Notes: generated from the letters alone by a model not told the origin. DNA of 42,400 nt from Mucilaginibacter sp. (GCA_025352225.1 JANXTT010000042.1:1-42400), one strand, 5' to 3'; numbered from the stretch's first letter, positions 1 through 8,393 are shown. Numbers and translations: made by a program.

Positions 1-561
1 GGTTTTATAATTAAGCATATTAATTGGTGGATTTTTAAGCCCTTGCGTAAAAAAATATTTAATAGTAACGAGGCATTAAAAGTTTTGGTAACCAATTCGT
101 ATCAATTAACGCAAATACAAAATCCCGAAAAAGGTGCTATAAACCAAGTAGCACAAAGCGCTGTGGCATATTATGATTGTAGATTACTGCCTAATAAATC
201 TGAAAAACCTTTATTACTTAAACTAATGTTTAGGATATTAGACCCACGTATTAAATTAACTATTTTAGATGAGTCTCCTTCGGCCGAGCCATCAAAACTA
301 AATGTACATTATTATAATTTAAAAAAAGCGGTTCAAACTGTTTTTCCAACTGCAAAAGTAGTACCTGTTTTATTTCCAGCTACTACTGATAACAGTTATT
401 TTAGAAGTGTAGATGTTCCTTCTTTTGGATTACTTCCTTTTCAACTCTCAAAAAGTATGGTAGAGAGCGTACATGCTACTAACGAAAAATTACCCATTAA
501 AGCTTTAAACGATGGTATAAACGTATATATTGATTTTTTAAAAAAATATTATACCCCTTAA
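1..561 (+). CDS. M20-family metallopeptidase, C-terminal part (5' end outside window)
   Basis: The frame is open from base 1, so the gene begins before the window; the TTG at 43 is not a credible start. The visible part (about 186 residues) has the end of the M20 dimerisation domain (QSAVAYYDCRLLP) and the C-terminal end of the catalytic domain, TTDNSYFRSVDVPSFG followed by HATNEKLP. The His of HATNE is the last metal ligand in M20/M28-type zinc peptidases. These enzymes hydrolyse peptides or N-acyl amino acids with two zinc ions. The first metal ligands lie outside the window, so activity cannot be judged. The gene is chromosomal, outside the islands. Substrate unknown. Confidence 0.75.
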   Translation, partial: GFIIKHINWWIFKPLRKKIFNSNEALKVLVTNSYQLTQIQNPEKGAINQVAQSAVAYYDCRLLPNKSEKPLLLKLMFRILDPRIKLTILDESPSAEPSKLNVHYYNLKKAVQTVFPTAKVVPVLFPATTDNSYFRSVDVPSFGLLPFQLSKSMVESVHATNEKLPIKALNDGINVYIDFLKKYYTP

Positions 562-884
562 ATTCAATAATAATAAAAAGTATATTTGTTTTAATTGATT
601 ATCAATATAATGCACAACTTTTTCTTTCATATTTATATCATTTTTTAATCGCACAACACGTTATATTTAATAAGATTTTATCTCCAAACCCTTATCCAAT
701 TTAAACTTCTTTCTACAATTATAATGCTGTTAAACCATGGCTGGCGTATGCTTTATGCTGACTAAAGCAATGCTCATTAAATCCAATAACAGTTAACCAC
801 TATTAAAATCAAGTATAAAAATTGATACGCGGAAGCCGAAAAGCGGACCCAGAGTAGGCAAAACCATATACTAAACCTAAAACT
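562..884. other. intergenic, nothing recognised
   Basis: AT-rich stretch of 323 bases. I see no open frame with coding character, no tRNA and no strong hairpin. It presumably holds the promoter of the coiled-coil orphan that follows. Confidence 0.4.
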
Positions 885-1697
885 ATGAATTTATCAGCAA
901 TTTACATCGACGACCATGGCGAAAGTCATATCTTGGAAGATCCGGCTAACCCAGGGACTATTCCAAAAGCGGTGATGGAACTCCTAAAAAAATATAAAAT
1001 ATGTAAAATAGAATTTGATAAAGAACATTCGGCGGGAGATACAGCTGCTGAGTTAAAAAAACGAATAGATAAGTTTCAGACAGAAAACAAAAAAAAACTT
1101 GATGATAAAATTAGGTTAGAAAAGGAACTGAGAGAGATTGAGGAACGCTACAAAAAGGATGCTGAAGCGCTGAAAACAACCGAAAAAAAAAGTCAAGATA
1201 CGTGTGATGAAACACAAAGAAAAACTGACGCCGCAATAAATAGAGGAGATGCTCCATATGCAAACCTTAATGATACCGATAAAACGGCTGCGCACAGAAA
1301 AGCAAAAACCGCGCATGACGATTGTTATAAAGTCGCGGCAGCTATACGTACTACTAGCGAAAAAGCATTAGCTTTAAAAAAAGCTGCCGATCCGGAGATT
1401 ATTAATAAGACAGTCGCATTAAACGCCATTAGTATTGACCTCGTCCCTTTATCTTGTAAGGTTGATGTATGCGAGCATGAATGCAGGTTATGCGTCATTT
1501 TTTTTCTAAATAAGGAAGAAATAGATTTTAAAGAATATGAGCCTTTGAGGTTGCTAATCTCAGGCCACCTTTACTTCTGTAGATGTACTGATTTCCCCAA
1601 GGAACGTTACAAAGTAAAAGACGGAAAAATAATAGAACAAATAAAGGCCGAACCCGAGGAAAAAGAACACGAGGAAAAAGAACGTGAGAAAAAATAA
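885..1697 (+). CDS. hypothetical charged coiled-coil protein
   Basis: I do not recognise this 270-residue protein. A short N-terminal region (IYIDDHGESHILED) is followed from about residue 50 to 180 by Lys/Glu-rich sequence typical of a long coiled coil. Next is a cysteine-containing segment around residues 190-235 (SCKVDVCEHECRLC, then FCRCT) that could bind metal or form disulfides. The tail is very acidic/basic (EEKEHEEKEREKK). There is no signal peptide or membrane helix. It stands alone between the peptidase and prfA and is followed by a strong hairpin. The start is the only early ATG. The frame is well supported by length and composition, the function not at all. Confidence 0.6.
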   Translation: MNLSAIYIDDHGESHILEDPANPGTIPKAVMELLKKYKICKIEFDKEHSAGDTAAELKKRIDKFQTENKKKLDDKIRLEKELREIEERYKKDAEALKTTEKKSQDTCDETQRKTDAAINRGDAPYANLNDTDKTAAHRKAKTAHDDCYKVAAAIRTTSEKALALKKAADPEIINKTVALNAISIDLVPLSCKVDVCEHECRLCVIFFLNKEEIDFKEYEPLRLLISGHLYFCRCTDFPKERYKVKDGKIIEQIKAEPEEKEHEEKEREKK

Positions 1698-1725
1698 ACA
1701 GCTATAATTAATAAATCGAATAAAC

Positions 1726-1764
1726 AATTCTACTTGCGCTGTTTTAAATAACGCAAGTAGAATT
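1726..1764 (+). terminator. hairpin, probable terminator of the coiled-coil orphan
   Basis: A perfect 13-bp inverted repeat (aattctacttgcg / cgcaagtagaatt) with a 13-nt loop begins 28 bases after the stop codon. The T-run is short, so termination is likely but not certain. Confidence 0.5.
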
Positions 1765-2229
1765 TATGGTCTCCTCCAGATATTTTTATTAAAAAATTTA
1801 TAGCATTCCGAGTTAATCCATTAAATGGAATAAGCTTAATAGTGGAACTTGGCGTAGCGTTTAGCTAATCTCGAATTATACCCCACCTTATAATTGAAAT
1901 ATATGAGATTGGAATTGACAACAAATGCCCAAAGTCAGATGGTTGTTAAAATATAAAATGCTGGCTGTTGAGTATTTATTAGATACCCATTAATACCCAT
2001 GTCGGGTTGTAAGCTTGGCAGTTTAAATTCATGGGCAAGTCAATATATTGGGTGATTAGCTTTACTTTAAATTATTACCGAAAAAGTCCTTATTTTTGTA
2101 TAATGGATATATAGCGATTAATTAATTATGTCAGTTTAAAAGCAGCAGTATTTAAACTAAAATAAGTAACAAAACCGGAGCACTTGGGATTGGCTATAAA
2201 AACCCCACTTACATTGATTTTTTAATAGT
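1765..2229. other. intergenic before prfA
   Basis: No gene was recognised in these 465 bases. There is only a small palindrome (tccat-taa-atgga near 1818). The region presumably contains the prfA promoter, but no clear TTTG/TAnnTTTG pair stands out. Confidence 0.35.
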
Positions 2230-3303
2230 ATGTTAGATAAGTTAGAGGCGATTAAAGAGCGCTGGCAAGATGTGGAACGAGAATTAAGCAGTCCGGATAT
2301 TATGAAGGACATGAAGCGTTTTGCTCAAATGAACAAGGAATACAAGGACCTGACCAAGATAGTTGAGGAATATAATGTTTACGCGGTTGTGATGAGCAAT
2401 ATTGATGCTAACCGGGAAATATTGTCGACTGAGAAAGATGAGGAATTCAGGGAGATGGCCAAGTCTGAGTTAGACGACCTGCTTAAACAGCAGGATGAGT
2501 TGGAGGAGCGGATCAGACTGATGTTGATACCTAAGGATCCTGAAGACAGCCGTAATGCCATTGTGGAAATACGTGGTGGTACAGGCGGTGATGAAGCGGC
2601 ACTTTTTGCGGGTGACTTATACCGAATGTATATTCGGTTTTGCGAAAAACAAGGCTGGAAAACAGAACTGGTTGACTGTACAGAAGGTACCGCCGGTGGT
2701 TTTAAAGAAATTGTATTTAATGTGCTGGCCGAAGATGCTTATGGCACATTAAAATACGAATCGGGCGTACACCGGGTACAGCGTGTACCCGACACCGAAA
2801 CACAAGGCAGGGTACATACATCGGCAGCATCGGTAGTAGTATTGCCTGAAGCCGATGAGTTTGATGTGGACATACATGTTAACGATATACGCAAAGACTT
2901 ATTCTGCGCATCAGGGCCCGGCGGGCAATCGGTAAACACTACATACTCGGCAGTAAGGTTAACTCACATCCCAACCGGGATAGTAGCACAATGCCAGGAC
3001 CAGAAATCACAATTGAAGAATTACGATAAGGCTCTGGGAGTTTTACGCTCGCGGATTTACGAAATGGAGCTACAAAAGCATTTAGAAGTGATCTCCAAGA
3101 AAAGAAAGACGATGGTTTCTACAGGTGATAGATCGGCCAAGATACGTACCTACAACTACCCTCAGGGCAGGGTTACCGAACATCGTATAGGCCTCACGAT
3201 CTATAACTTACCCGAAGTAATGAATGGCAGCCTACTAGAAATTATGGAAGCCTTACAGTTTGCCGAAAATGCAGAAAAGCTACAGGAAGGTAGCATAGTC
3301 TAA
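2230..3303 (+). CDS. prfA: peptide chain release factor 1
   Basis: Release factor 1 recognises UAA and UAG in the ribosomal A site and triggers hydrolysis of peptidyl-tRNA. At 357 residues it has the usual length. The universal GGQ motif lies in SGPGGQSVNTT at about residue 230. The stop-codon-reading tripeptide is in RVQRVPDTETQGR at about residue 186; P-x-T is the RF1 form (PAT in E. coli), whereas RF2 has SPF. The C-terminal QKSQLKNYDKAL and GDRSAKIRTYNYPQGR segments are typical. There is no internal frameshift. It is the last chromosomal protein gene before the tRNA-Asp integration site. Confidence 0.96.
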   Translation: MLDKLEAIKERWQDVERELSSPDIMKDMKRFAQMNKEYKDLTKIVEEYNVYAVVMSNIDANREILSTEKDEEFREMAKSELDDLLKQQDELEERIRLMLIPKDPEDSRNAIVEIRGGTGGDEAALFAGDLYRMYIRFCEKQGWKTELVDCTEGTAGGFKEIVFNVLAEDAYGTLKYESGVHRVQRVPDTETQGRVHTSAASVVVLPEADEFDVDIHVNDIRKDLFCASGPGGQSVNTTYSAVRLTHIPTGIVAQCQDQKSQLKNYDKALGVLRSRIYEMELQKHLEVISKKRKTMVSTGDRSAKIRTYNYPQGRVTEHRIGLTIYNLPEVMNGSLLEIMEALQFAENAEKLQEGSIV

Positions 3304-3319
3304 AGAATTTGAAATTTTA

Positions 3320-3350
3320 TTTGTGTATTGTCAATAGGAACGTATATTTG
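3320..3350 (+). promoter_or_regulatory. Bacteroidetes-type promoter of tRNA-Asp
   Basis: TTTG at 3320-3323 and TATATTTG at 3343-3350 are separated by 19 bases. This matches the -33/-7 consensus (TTTG, TAnnTTTG) of the Bacteroidetes housekeeping sigma factor. The tRNA starts 12 bases further on. It is the clearest promoter in the window and supports the phylum assignment. Confidence 0.75.
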
Positions 3351-3361
3351 CAGTCCCAAAC

Positions 3362-3435
3362 GGAGTGGTAGTTCAGCTGGTTAGAATACATGCCTGTCAC
3401 GCATGGGGTCGCGGGTTCGAATCCCGTCCATTCCG
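3362..3435 (+). tRNA. tRNA-Asp (GTC)
   Basis: The acceptor strand ggagtgg pairs with ccattcc, the anticodon stem catgc/gcatg encloses ct-GTC-ac, and the T-arm contains gggttcgaatccc. The discriminator base is G, and no CCA is encoded. Length is 74 bases. The last 14 bases of the gene plus one more form the attachment core of the two islands that follow, so the integration keeps the tRNA intact. Confidence 0.95.
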
Positions 3436-3436
3436 C
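3422..3436 (+). repeat. attL of island 1 (15-bp core in the tRNA 3' end)
   Basis: The core tcccgtccattccgc is repeated exactly and in the same orientation at 32905-32919. It covers the 3' half of the T-arm and the acceptor strand of tRNA-Asp, a classic tyrosine-integrase target. An integrase gene reads away from it 250 bases downstream. Confidence 0.85.
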
Positions 3437-3459
3437 AGAAAACAATGTCAAAAACGACT

Positions 3460-3495
3460 AAAAGCCTGTAAATCATCGATTTACAGGCTTTTTTG
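3460..3495 (+). terminator. terminator hairpin just inside island 1
   Basis: A perfect 15-bp stem (aaaagcctgtaaatc / gatttacaggctttt) with a 3-nt loop and a T-run begins 24 bases after the tRNA end. It probably replaces the native tRNA terminator, which integration displaced. Island 2 has an unrelated hairpin at the same place. Confidence 0.75.
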
Positions 3496-3538
3496 TTTGC
3501 TCAAAAACACCAAATTGTTCATATTTTACCATATAAAT

Positions 3539-3583
3539 GGTGAGCAATTCGGTGAGCATATTTGAGGAAGCGAGATGCTCACC
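3539..3583. promoter_or_regulatory. probable integrase arm sites, left end of island 1
   Basis: ggtgagca occurs at 3539-3546 and 3551-3558 (12-base period), and its inverse tgctcacc at 3576-3583. Two further copies, ggtgagc at 32829 and ggtgagca at 32840, lie just inside the right end. Placement at both ends of an island next to its integrase fits arm-type binding sites. The binding itself is inferred. Confidence 0.55.
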
Positions 3584-3686
3584 AGAAACGCCATAAGTAA
3601 CTGATTGGCAAGATGTTCAATAGTTGAACATCTTGATTGCAAGTGATGAAATAATCAACTTTGTTTCACTTTTTAATTCATTTGTA

Positions 3687-4904
3687 ATGAGAACTAACAT
3701 CAATTTGCTTTTTTATTTAAAGAAGCGCACCACCTACACAAGTGGTCCAGTTGCCATTTATTTAAGATTTACTGTTGACGGCCGACGTGCAGAAGCATCA
3801 ACTGGAAAAGTTTGCGATCCTGTTCGTTGGAATAAGCAGGCAGGTCGTGCCATTGGCACGAAAGAAGACATTCGTACATTAAACGCTTATCTTGACACGC
3901 TACATTCCCAGGCCCAGGAATTTCATCGTTGGATGACTGCCAATGATGAAATGGTTACTGCCGAAAGTTTGAAGAACCGATTTATTGGAAAAATAGATAA
4001 GATGCGAACTCTTATAACTGTATTTGAAGATCATAATCAAAAGATGAAAAGCCTGGTAGGTCTGGAATTTGAAAAAAGCACACTACAGCGGTATGAAATC
4101 ACTCTCATGCATACAAAGGATTTTATGCAATGGCAGCATAATGTTTCGGATATTCCTATTACCAAAATCAACTTTGCTTTTCTGAATGATTTTGAATACT
4201 ACTTAAGAAGTGTACGTAAATGTGCAAATAACTCTGCTATCAAATACATTAAAAACTTAGGTAAGATAATTCGTATCTGTTTAGGGAATGGATGGCTAAC
4301 CGTTGACCCCTACCTAAACTACAAACCTAAAACAAAAGCTGTTCACCGGGATGTATTGACTAAAGAAGAATTAGACAGACTTATCAAAAAAAAATTCGAC
4401 ATTGAACGGTTGCGTGTAGTTAGGGATGTATTTGTCTTTTGTTGTTACACGGGCCTAGCCTATGTTGATGTACATAAGTTAAAACGCTCCGAACTGGTTA
4501 AAGGCATTGATGGCGATTTGTGGATTCATACCAGCCGTAAAAAGACAGACACCTTATCAAGGATTCCTGTTTTACCTGCTGCGCTCTCAGTTATTGAGTC
4601 TTATAACGATCATCCGCAATGTATAGCAGAAGATTCTTTGCTGCCGGTGATGAGCAACCAAAAGATGAATGCCTATCTAAAGGAAATTGCGGACCTCTGC
4701 AAAATCAATAAGCTTTTGACCTTCCACATTGCCCGGCATACATTTGCAACCACTGTAACGCTTAATAATGGCGTTCCGATTGAAAGTGTGGCTAAGATGA
4801 TGGGTCATACCAGCATTAAGACTACACAAATTTATGCAAAGGTCATGGATCACAAGATTAGCGAGGATATGCAGTTGTTAAGGAAAAAGCTTGTTGCGGA
4901 TTAA
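3687..4904 (+). CDS. tyrosine integrase of island 1
   Basis: This site-specific recombinase probably integrates and excises island 1 at tRNA-Asp. The 405 residues comprise an N-terminal arm-binding region, a SAM-like core-binding domain around residues 100-200 and a C-terminal catalytic domain. The catalytic box HIARHTFATT is at about residue 347, MMGHTS follows, and the nucleophile Tyr lies in QIYAKV near residue 382. The position that normally holds Arg I reads YTGLAYVD, so Arg is replaced by Ala, as is known for Bacteroidetes integrases such as IntDOT. The frame is open further upstream (to 3624), but I chose ATG 3687 because it gives exactly the 405-residue length and the MRT start of the island 2 homologue. 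The two proteins are closely similar throughout. Confidence 0.92.
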   Translation: MRTNINLLFYLKKRTTYTSGPVAIYLRFTVDGRRAEASTGKVCDPVRWNKQAGRAIGTKEDIRTLNAYLDTLHSQAQEFHRWMTANDEMVTAESLKNRFIGKIDKMRTLITVFEDHNQKMKSLVGLEFEKSTLQRYEITLMHTKDFMQWQHNVSDIPITKINFAFLNDFEYYLRSVRKCANNSAIKYIKNLGKIIRICLGNGWLTVDPYLNYKPKTKAVHRDVLTKEELDRLIKKKFDIERLRVVRDVFVFCCYTGLAYVDVHKLKRSELVKGIDGDLWIHTSRKKTDTLSRIPVLPAALSVIESYNDHPQCIAEDSLLPVMSNQKMNAYLKEIADLCKINKLLTFHIARHTFATTVTLNNGVPIESVAKMMGHTSIKTTQIYAKVMDHKISEDMQLLRKKLVAD

Positions 4905-5042
4905 CCAAATTTATCATCCCGTAGAACTCCAGGAAAATTCATATTACAAATTCTGCTCGTACTAAAGGGCAAATTCTGGAACTATTTCATCAAACCAAAC
5001 AGACTATCAGTTTACATATCCAAAGAGAGTGAATTGTCTGCC

Positions 5043-5085
5043 CAATCAGTTGTCAAGGAATCCTTGATAACTGATTGCTTGTTTT
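5043..5085 (+). terminator. terminator after integrase 1
   Basis: Stem caatcagttgtcaagg / ccttgataactgattg (16 bp, one G-T pair), loop aat, then cttgtttt. It lies between the convergent integrase and AbiEii genes and reads as a factor-independent terminator on the plus strand. Confidence 0.75.
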
Positions 5086-5095
5086 AACAAAATGT

Positions 5096-5950
5096 TTATG
5101 AGACAACTTTCAGGTTATTTACCAAGTCGTGAAAATATTTAGGCGACCAGATAGCTAATTTATTGGCATCCTGAATAAATCGCTTAATATCATTGATAAC
5201 ATAGTCCATTTTCACTGTATCTATCTTTTTTGCAAGGAGCTCCCGGAATTCCGCTTCCGTAATGGTATCTTTCTTCCAGTCGCCGCTATCTTTTGCGCGA
5301 ATTAAGAAATGATTCAGATTCAATGGAATGCCCTTTCGAATATACCATTCCGTATCGTACCAATCCCGCCCTTTGACATTTTCACCCCATTTACGAAAAA
5401 GTAAAGCATGCATCTTACCGGCAAATAAATTTGGCAAGGTCAGACACTTCACATAAAATGAAAAGGGTTTCAACAAGAGTTTGTCTTCCGTTTCAAAGCC
5501 CAACGGTGGTTCCCGGTCTATCTCTATTTTGATCTTCACATTGGCCACCTGTTCCATCCCGTTTTGAGGAATAATTCCTTCCAAAACAAGTTCCTTCCAA
5601 ATGGTTTCTGATTTCAGGAAAGCAGAATCGATATTTGTTTGATTTGTTTTTTGCTTTTCCCTTATCGATACATGCATACCCAAAGCTTCGAATTCCTGAA
5701 TAATCGCATCCTGGTATTTGCTTAAAGAAAACTCAGGTTCAACCGCTAATAGTGAAAAGTCGAGGTCTTCTGAAAACCGATCTAATCCATAAAATATTCT
5801 CAAAGCAGTGCCACCGTAGAACGCTGCCTTTTCAAAAAATCGGGCGCGATACAAACCTGACAGCGCGATCTCCTGCATGATTTCTCGTAAAGCATCCTTT
5901 GCTTCCTCCTGACTTGAGGGCTGATAAGTTTCTAACCATTCTTTTATCAT
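5096..5950 (-). CDS. abiEii: AbiEii-family nucleotidyltransferase toxin
   Basis: This is the toxin of an AbiE-type toxin-antitoxin/abortive-infection pair. In characterised relatives the toxin is a nucleotidyltransferase that modifies tRNA or blocks growth. The 284 residues show the family signature FYGGTALRIFYGLDRFSEDL at about residues 44-63 followed by DFSL. They also show the KIEIDRE strand near residue 165 and the C-terminal KMHALLFRKWGENVKGRDWYD box with the conserved Lys and the RDWYD acidic pair. The start ATG at 5950 overlaps the stop of the upstream antitoxin gene by 4 bases (ATGA), so translation is probably coupled. All key residues appear present, so it should be active. Confidence 0.88.
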   Translation of the reverse strand: MIKEWLETYQPSSQEEAKDALREIMQEIALSGLYRARFFEKAAFYGGTALRIFYGLDRFSEDLDFSLLAVEPEFSLSKYQDAIIQEFEALGMHVSIREKQKTNQTNIDSAFLKSETIWKELVLEGIIPQNGMEQVANVKIKIEIDREPPLGFETEDKLLLKPFSFYVKCLTLPNLFAGKMHALLFRKWGENVKGRDWYDTEWYIRKGIPLNLNHFLIRAKDSGDWKKDTITEAEFRELLAKKIDTVKMDYVINDIKRFIQDANKLAIWSPKYFHDLVNNLKVVS

Positions 5951-6585
5951 AAGTCTTTGATCATTTTAATAACCATTTTCAGACTTTCCCTCTTAGGGGC
6001 ATCAGTTAGCCATTCATTCATCATTTGAGTATTAAAGCTTTTCAATGCATCTTCATCCATTCGCAAATCATCTATGAGATAGTTACCAGCATTGCTTGCA
6101 CTTCTTATGATCAATCCTGAAGTACTGATGATCTTATCACATAAAGCTTTTTCAGGACTGGCAATCATAGCGCATTGCTCATTAGTGAGCTGAACTATAT
6201 TAATGCCAAAGGCATAGTAGGGTAAAGGCAAATGCACATAGGTAAATAAGCCTATCGGCGTATCAAACTCACGTGATGCTTTTGTTGTCATCGAGGTGAT
6301 CGCATAAACACGTTCAGGTATCATTCCATGAAAAGATAATGCTGTATCCATTGATACATAGCTGGGGCCAAGCAGGTGGTTAGCAAGCAAAGCATTTTCA
6401 GGCCGTCCGGAGTATGATTTAGGACCCGCAATATAAAAGCCTTTTTTGACCGACGCTAAAACACCTTCTGATTTCAATGCATTGATCTTGTCATTAGGCC
6501 GCTTATAATCTTTTAACCATGACTTCAAAAGCTGATGCGTAATAGGTTGCTTAGAGTAATTCGCTATGGTTTGATTTATATCCAT
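5947..6585 (-). CDS. abiEi: AbiEi-family antitoxin and transcriptional repressor
   Basis: This is the antitoxin partner of the AbiEii toxin. Family members have an N-terminal winged helix that binds inverted repeats in their own promoter and a C-terminal domain that neutralises the toxin without binding it (type IV system). The winged helix is visible in TANYSKQPITHQLLKSWLKD and NALKSEGVLASVKKGFYIAG (residues 8-55). The AbiEi_4-like core contains NALLANHLLGPSYVSMDTAL and the SPEKALCDKI box. I chose ATG 6585 (212 residues); a TTG two codons upstream is in frame but less likely. Two inverted repeats sharing a core lie directly upstream, as expected for autoregulation. Confidence 0.85.
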   Translation of the reverse strand: MDINQTIANYSKQPITHQLLKSWLKDYKRPNDKINALKSEGVLASVKKGFYIAGPKSYSGRPENALLANHLLGPSYVSMDTALSFHGMIPERVYAITSMTTKASREFDTPIGLFTYVHLPLPYYAFGINIVQLTNEQCAMIASPEKALCDKIISTSGLIIRSASNAGNYLIDDLRMDEDALKSFNTQMMNEWLTDAPKRESLKMVIKMIKDL

Positions 6586-6608
6586 AATCAAATGTAAAAA
6601 AATAATAA

Positions 6609-6633
6609 GATAATCTAAAATTAATCGATTATC
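6609..6633. promoter_or_regulatory. proximal AbiEi operator
   Basis: Inverted repeat gataatc (6609-6615) / gattatc (6627-6633), 24-48 bases upstream of the abiEi start, where it would cover the promoter. The core agrees with the distal repeat. AbiEi repressors bind paired inverted repeats; the assignment here is inferred. Confidence 0.55.
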
Positions 6634-6696
6634 TCATCAAAAAAACACAGTTTTTTGAATCATTACGCGTTTTCTTCGGTACTTTCTTGTATATTA

Positions 6697-6735
6697 TTGA
6701 CAAGATAAACGGAAATCAACCGATTATCTTGTCAA
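6697..6735. promoter_or_regulatory. distal AbiEi operator
   Basis: A perfect 12-bp inverted repeat, ttgacaagataa (6697-6708) and ttatcttgtcaa (6724-6735), with 15 bases between. It shares the agataa/ttatct core with the proximal repeat, about 90 bases away. Two sites suggest cooperative binding by AbiEi. Confidence 0.55.
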
Positions 6736-6831
6736 ATAATAACACACGTAGCATTGGCGCGTCACATAACAAGGACAAATTTCATAGTTATTATCGAACT
6801 AAAAGCATTAATCAAACTTGTACAAAAAAGC

Positions 6832-6856
6832 AACAGTTCGGAAAATCCGAACTGTT
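6832..6856 (-). terminator. hairpin between the abiE operators and element S
   Basis: A perfect 10-bp stem (aacagttcgg / ccgaactgtt) with loop aaaat. On the minus strand it is followed by gcttttttg, so it reads as a terminator for transcripts coming from the right, insulating the abiE promoter. Confidence 0.55.
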
Positions 6857-6917
6857 CAAAAGATGCAACATTGATAAATATCGTCCACCCGTCTGAATAA
6901 ACCACCCCATAATTACC

Positions 6918-7044
6918 GCTTAAGCAACCAACAGCGCGAGCCGGGTAAATAGTCAAGGCCCCCGATCCTATCATCGGGGCTCTGCATGGCCTTTACTTTT
7001 TATCCCGGCGGGGGCTATATTCGCGGATGTGGTGAATATGGGGT
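6918..7044. other. structured non-coding element S, copy 1
   Basis: The segment has a conserved head (gcttaagcaaccaa, then agccgg) and a conserved tail (ccggcg, then gggctat and ttcgcg) around a long imperfect hairpin. The pairs are gccggg/cccggc (6940-6945, 7004-7009), agtcaaggcc/ggcctttact (6951-6960, 6988-6997, one mismatch) and cccgat/atcggg inside. Island 2 has the same head, tail and fold at 35534-35671 with a different stem sequence. No credible coding frame crosses it. It sits at the far edge of the first cargo slot (abiE here). It could be a non-coding RNA, an origin-type element or a recombination boundary. Confidence 0.6.
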
Positions 7045-7076
7045 TAATTTTAGTTTATTATTTTGTGCGGTGGGAC

Positions 7077-7146
7077 AAAAGCTGGTGTGTTGTGAGTGCT
7101 AACGAGCTACACTCCTGCTGCGGGGCAACAAGGCTGCTGCTGGAAT
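7077..7146. repeat. intercargo palindromic repeat, copy A (diverged)
   Basis: Most diverged of four related copies (A 7077, B 16599, C 18233, D 23411). It keeps the pattern gctggtgtgttgtgag, a central region ending in cactcctgct, and a tail ending in ctgctggaatg. The ends can pair (agctgg/cctgct with one mismatch). It lies between the abiE/element S module and the mrr gene. The 13-base unit tggaatgaatgga follows twice (7140-7172). Confidence 0.45.
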
Positions 7147-7250
7147 GAATGGAGCGCAGTGGAATGAATGGAAGTAGCGGCCGCAGATGCGTGGGTTAAT
7201 TCCATAATAATATTCAGTACAACAATTTTACAGGTCTGTAATAGATTATT

Positions 7251-8174
7251 TTACTCTTCCTCAAAATAATCACTATCTAATCGTTTAATCTCGTAAACCC
7301 TTTGTGGGGAAACTCCAAGATTATAATCAATCATAAGCTGCGTTAACTGCACGCCATCAATAAGGACAATCTTAGTTTCATTACGTGGTATATACCCCAA
7401 CGCATCTTTGGTAAATGACGAAGTGGTAATGAATATGCCTTTCTTAGCACCCTGACCAGCCAAAGCGCCTACAAATTTATGGAGTTCGGGTCGACCAACT
7501 ACATTGGCAGCTTGCCAACGTTTTGCCTGGATGTAAATAATGTCCAAACCTAATTTATCTTCCTTAATTGTCCCGTCAATTCCTTCATCTCCCGTTTTAC
7601 CAATAGCCTTTCCTGCATCTTTAATTGATCCGCCATAACCCATTCTAACCAATAATTCAACTACTAGACGTTCAAAAAACAATGGAGATAGTCGCCTAAC
7701 AGTATCCAGTAATTCTTGTGCCAATGATTGACGAATTGCCTGATATGAATTTTCGATTGTTTCTTCAGGAGTTTGTTTATCTGCCTCCTGCAACACTTCA
7801 ACAGACGAAGCTTTGTCGCCTTCCTCTTTTTTATATGTTTGAAAATCAACAAATTCAGAAAACCTTCTTAATAGAGCATTGTCAATTTTCTTAGGCTTCT
7901 CTTTTAAAATTGCTAAACCTCTTGGGGTAATCGCTAATGTTCCACGTTTGGACGAATCAATCAGTCCTGCTTTTTTCAGATACGTTCTGGCCCATCCAAC
8001 ACGATTAGAAAAAAGAAACGCCTGACCACTTGGTAATAATTCCTTTAATTCTTCTTCAGTAAGCTTAAATTCCTGCCCTAATAATTCAACAATATCTTTA
8101 AATAAGTAGGTTTTTTTGTCAGCGACTTGCCTTAAAAGCGGCAACATTACAGATTGATAATCAGGTATAGGCAT
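7251..8174 (-). CDS. Mrr-type restriction endonuclease
   Basis: Enzymes of this family cut foreign DNA, mostly modified DNA (type IV restriction). The 307 residues comprise an N-terminal Mrr winged-helix domain (residues 1-95, YQSVMLPLLRQ to LAITPRGLAIL) and a C-terminal PD-(D/E)xK nuclease domain. The active site reads GDEGIDGTIKEDK (Asp near residue 200) followed by IIYIQAKRW (Q-x-K near residue 215). VGRPELHKFVGAL and KKGIFITTSSFTKDA, typical of the Mrr catalytic fold, come after. Length agrees with the family. It is the first gene of the restriction cluster on the minus strand and lies downstream of hsdR with a 219-base gap, so it probably has its own promoter. Confidence 0.9.
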   Translation of the reverse strand: MPIPDYQSVMLPLLRQVADKKTYLFKDIVELLGQEFKLTEEELKELLPSGQAFLFSNRVGWARTYLKKAGLIDSSKRGTLAITPRGLAILKEKPKKIDNALLRRFSEFVDFQTYKKEEGDKASSVEVLQEADKQTPEETIENSYQAIRQSLAQELLDTVRRLSPLFFERLVVELLVRMGYGGSIKDAGKAIGKTGDEGIDGTIKEDKLGLDIIYIQAKRWQAANVVGRPELHKFVGALAGQGAKKGIFITTSSFTKDALGYIPRNETKIVLIDGVQLTQLMIDYNLGVSPQRVYEIKRLDSDYFEEE

Positions 8175-8393
8175 ATTGGTTTCGTTTTTAGCTATGTTTA
8201 CTCACTTTGGTAACTTGGTTGTATAATCAGGGTTATATTTACCTATGGGTGTATCTATTTAAGCCAAAATGGCCGTTTAAAATATAATTCTATGTTTTCG
8301 CTGCTTTCACAATTTCCTGCAAAATCGTTTTCTACCTTAGTAATTTGTAGTTAACTCCGATTATACAAGCAACAAGAATTATTTAATTACTTA

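Noticed and set aside
2230..3303. release factor 2 with programmed frameshift
   Set aside because: The tripeptide is PDT (RF1 type), not SPF, and the frame is continuous.
6687..6974. short frames on both strands between abiEi and element S
   Set aside because: They cross the operator repeat, a terminator hairpin and element S, have no protein-like features, and are not repeated in island 2.
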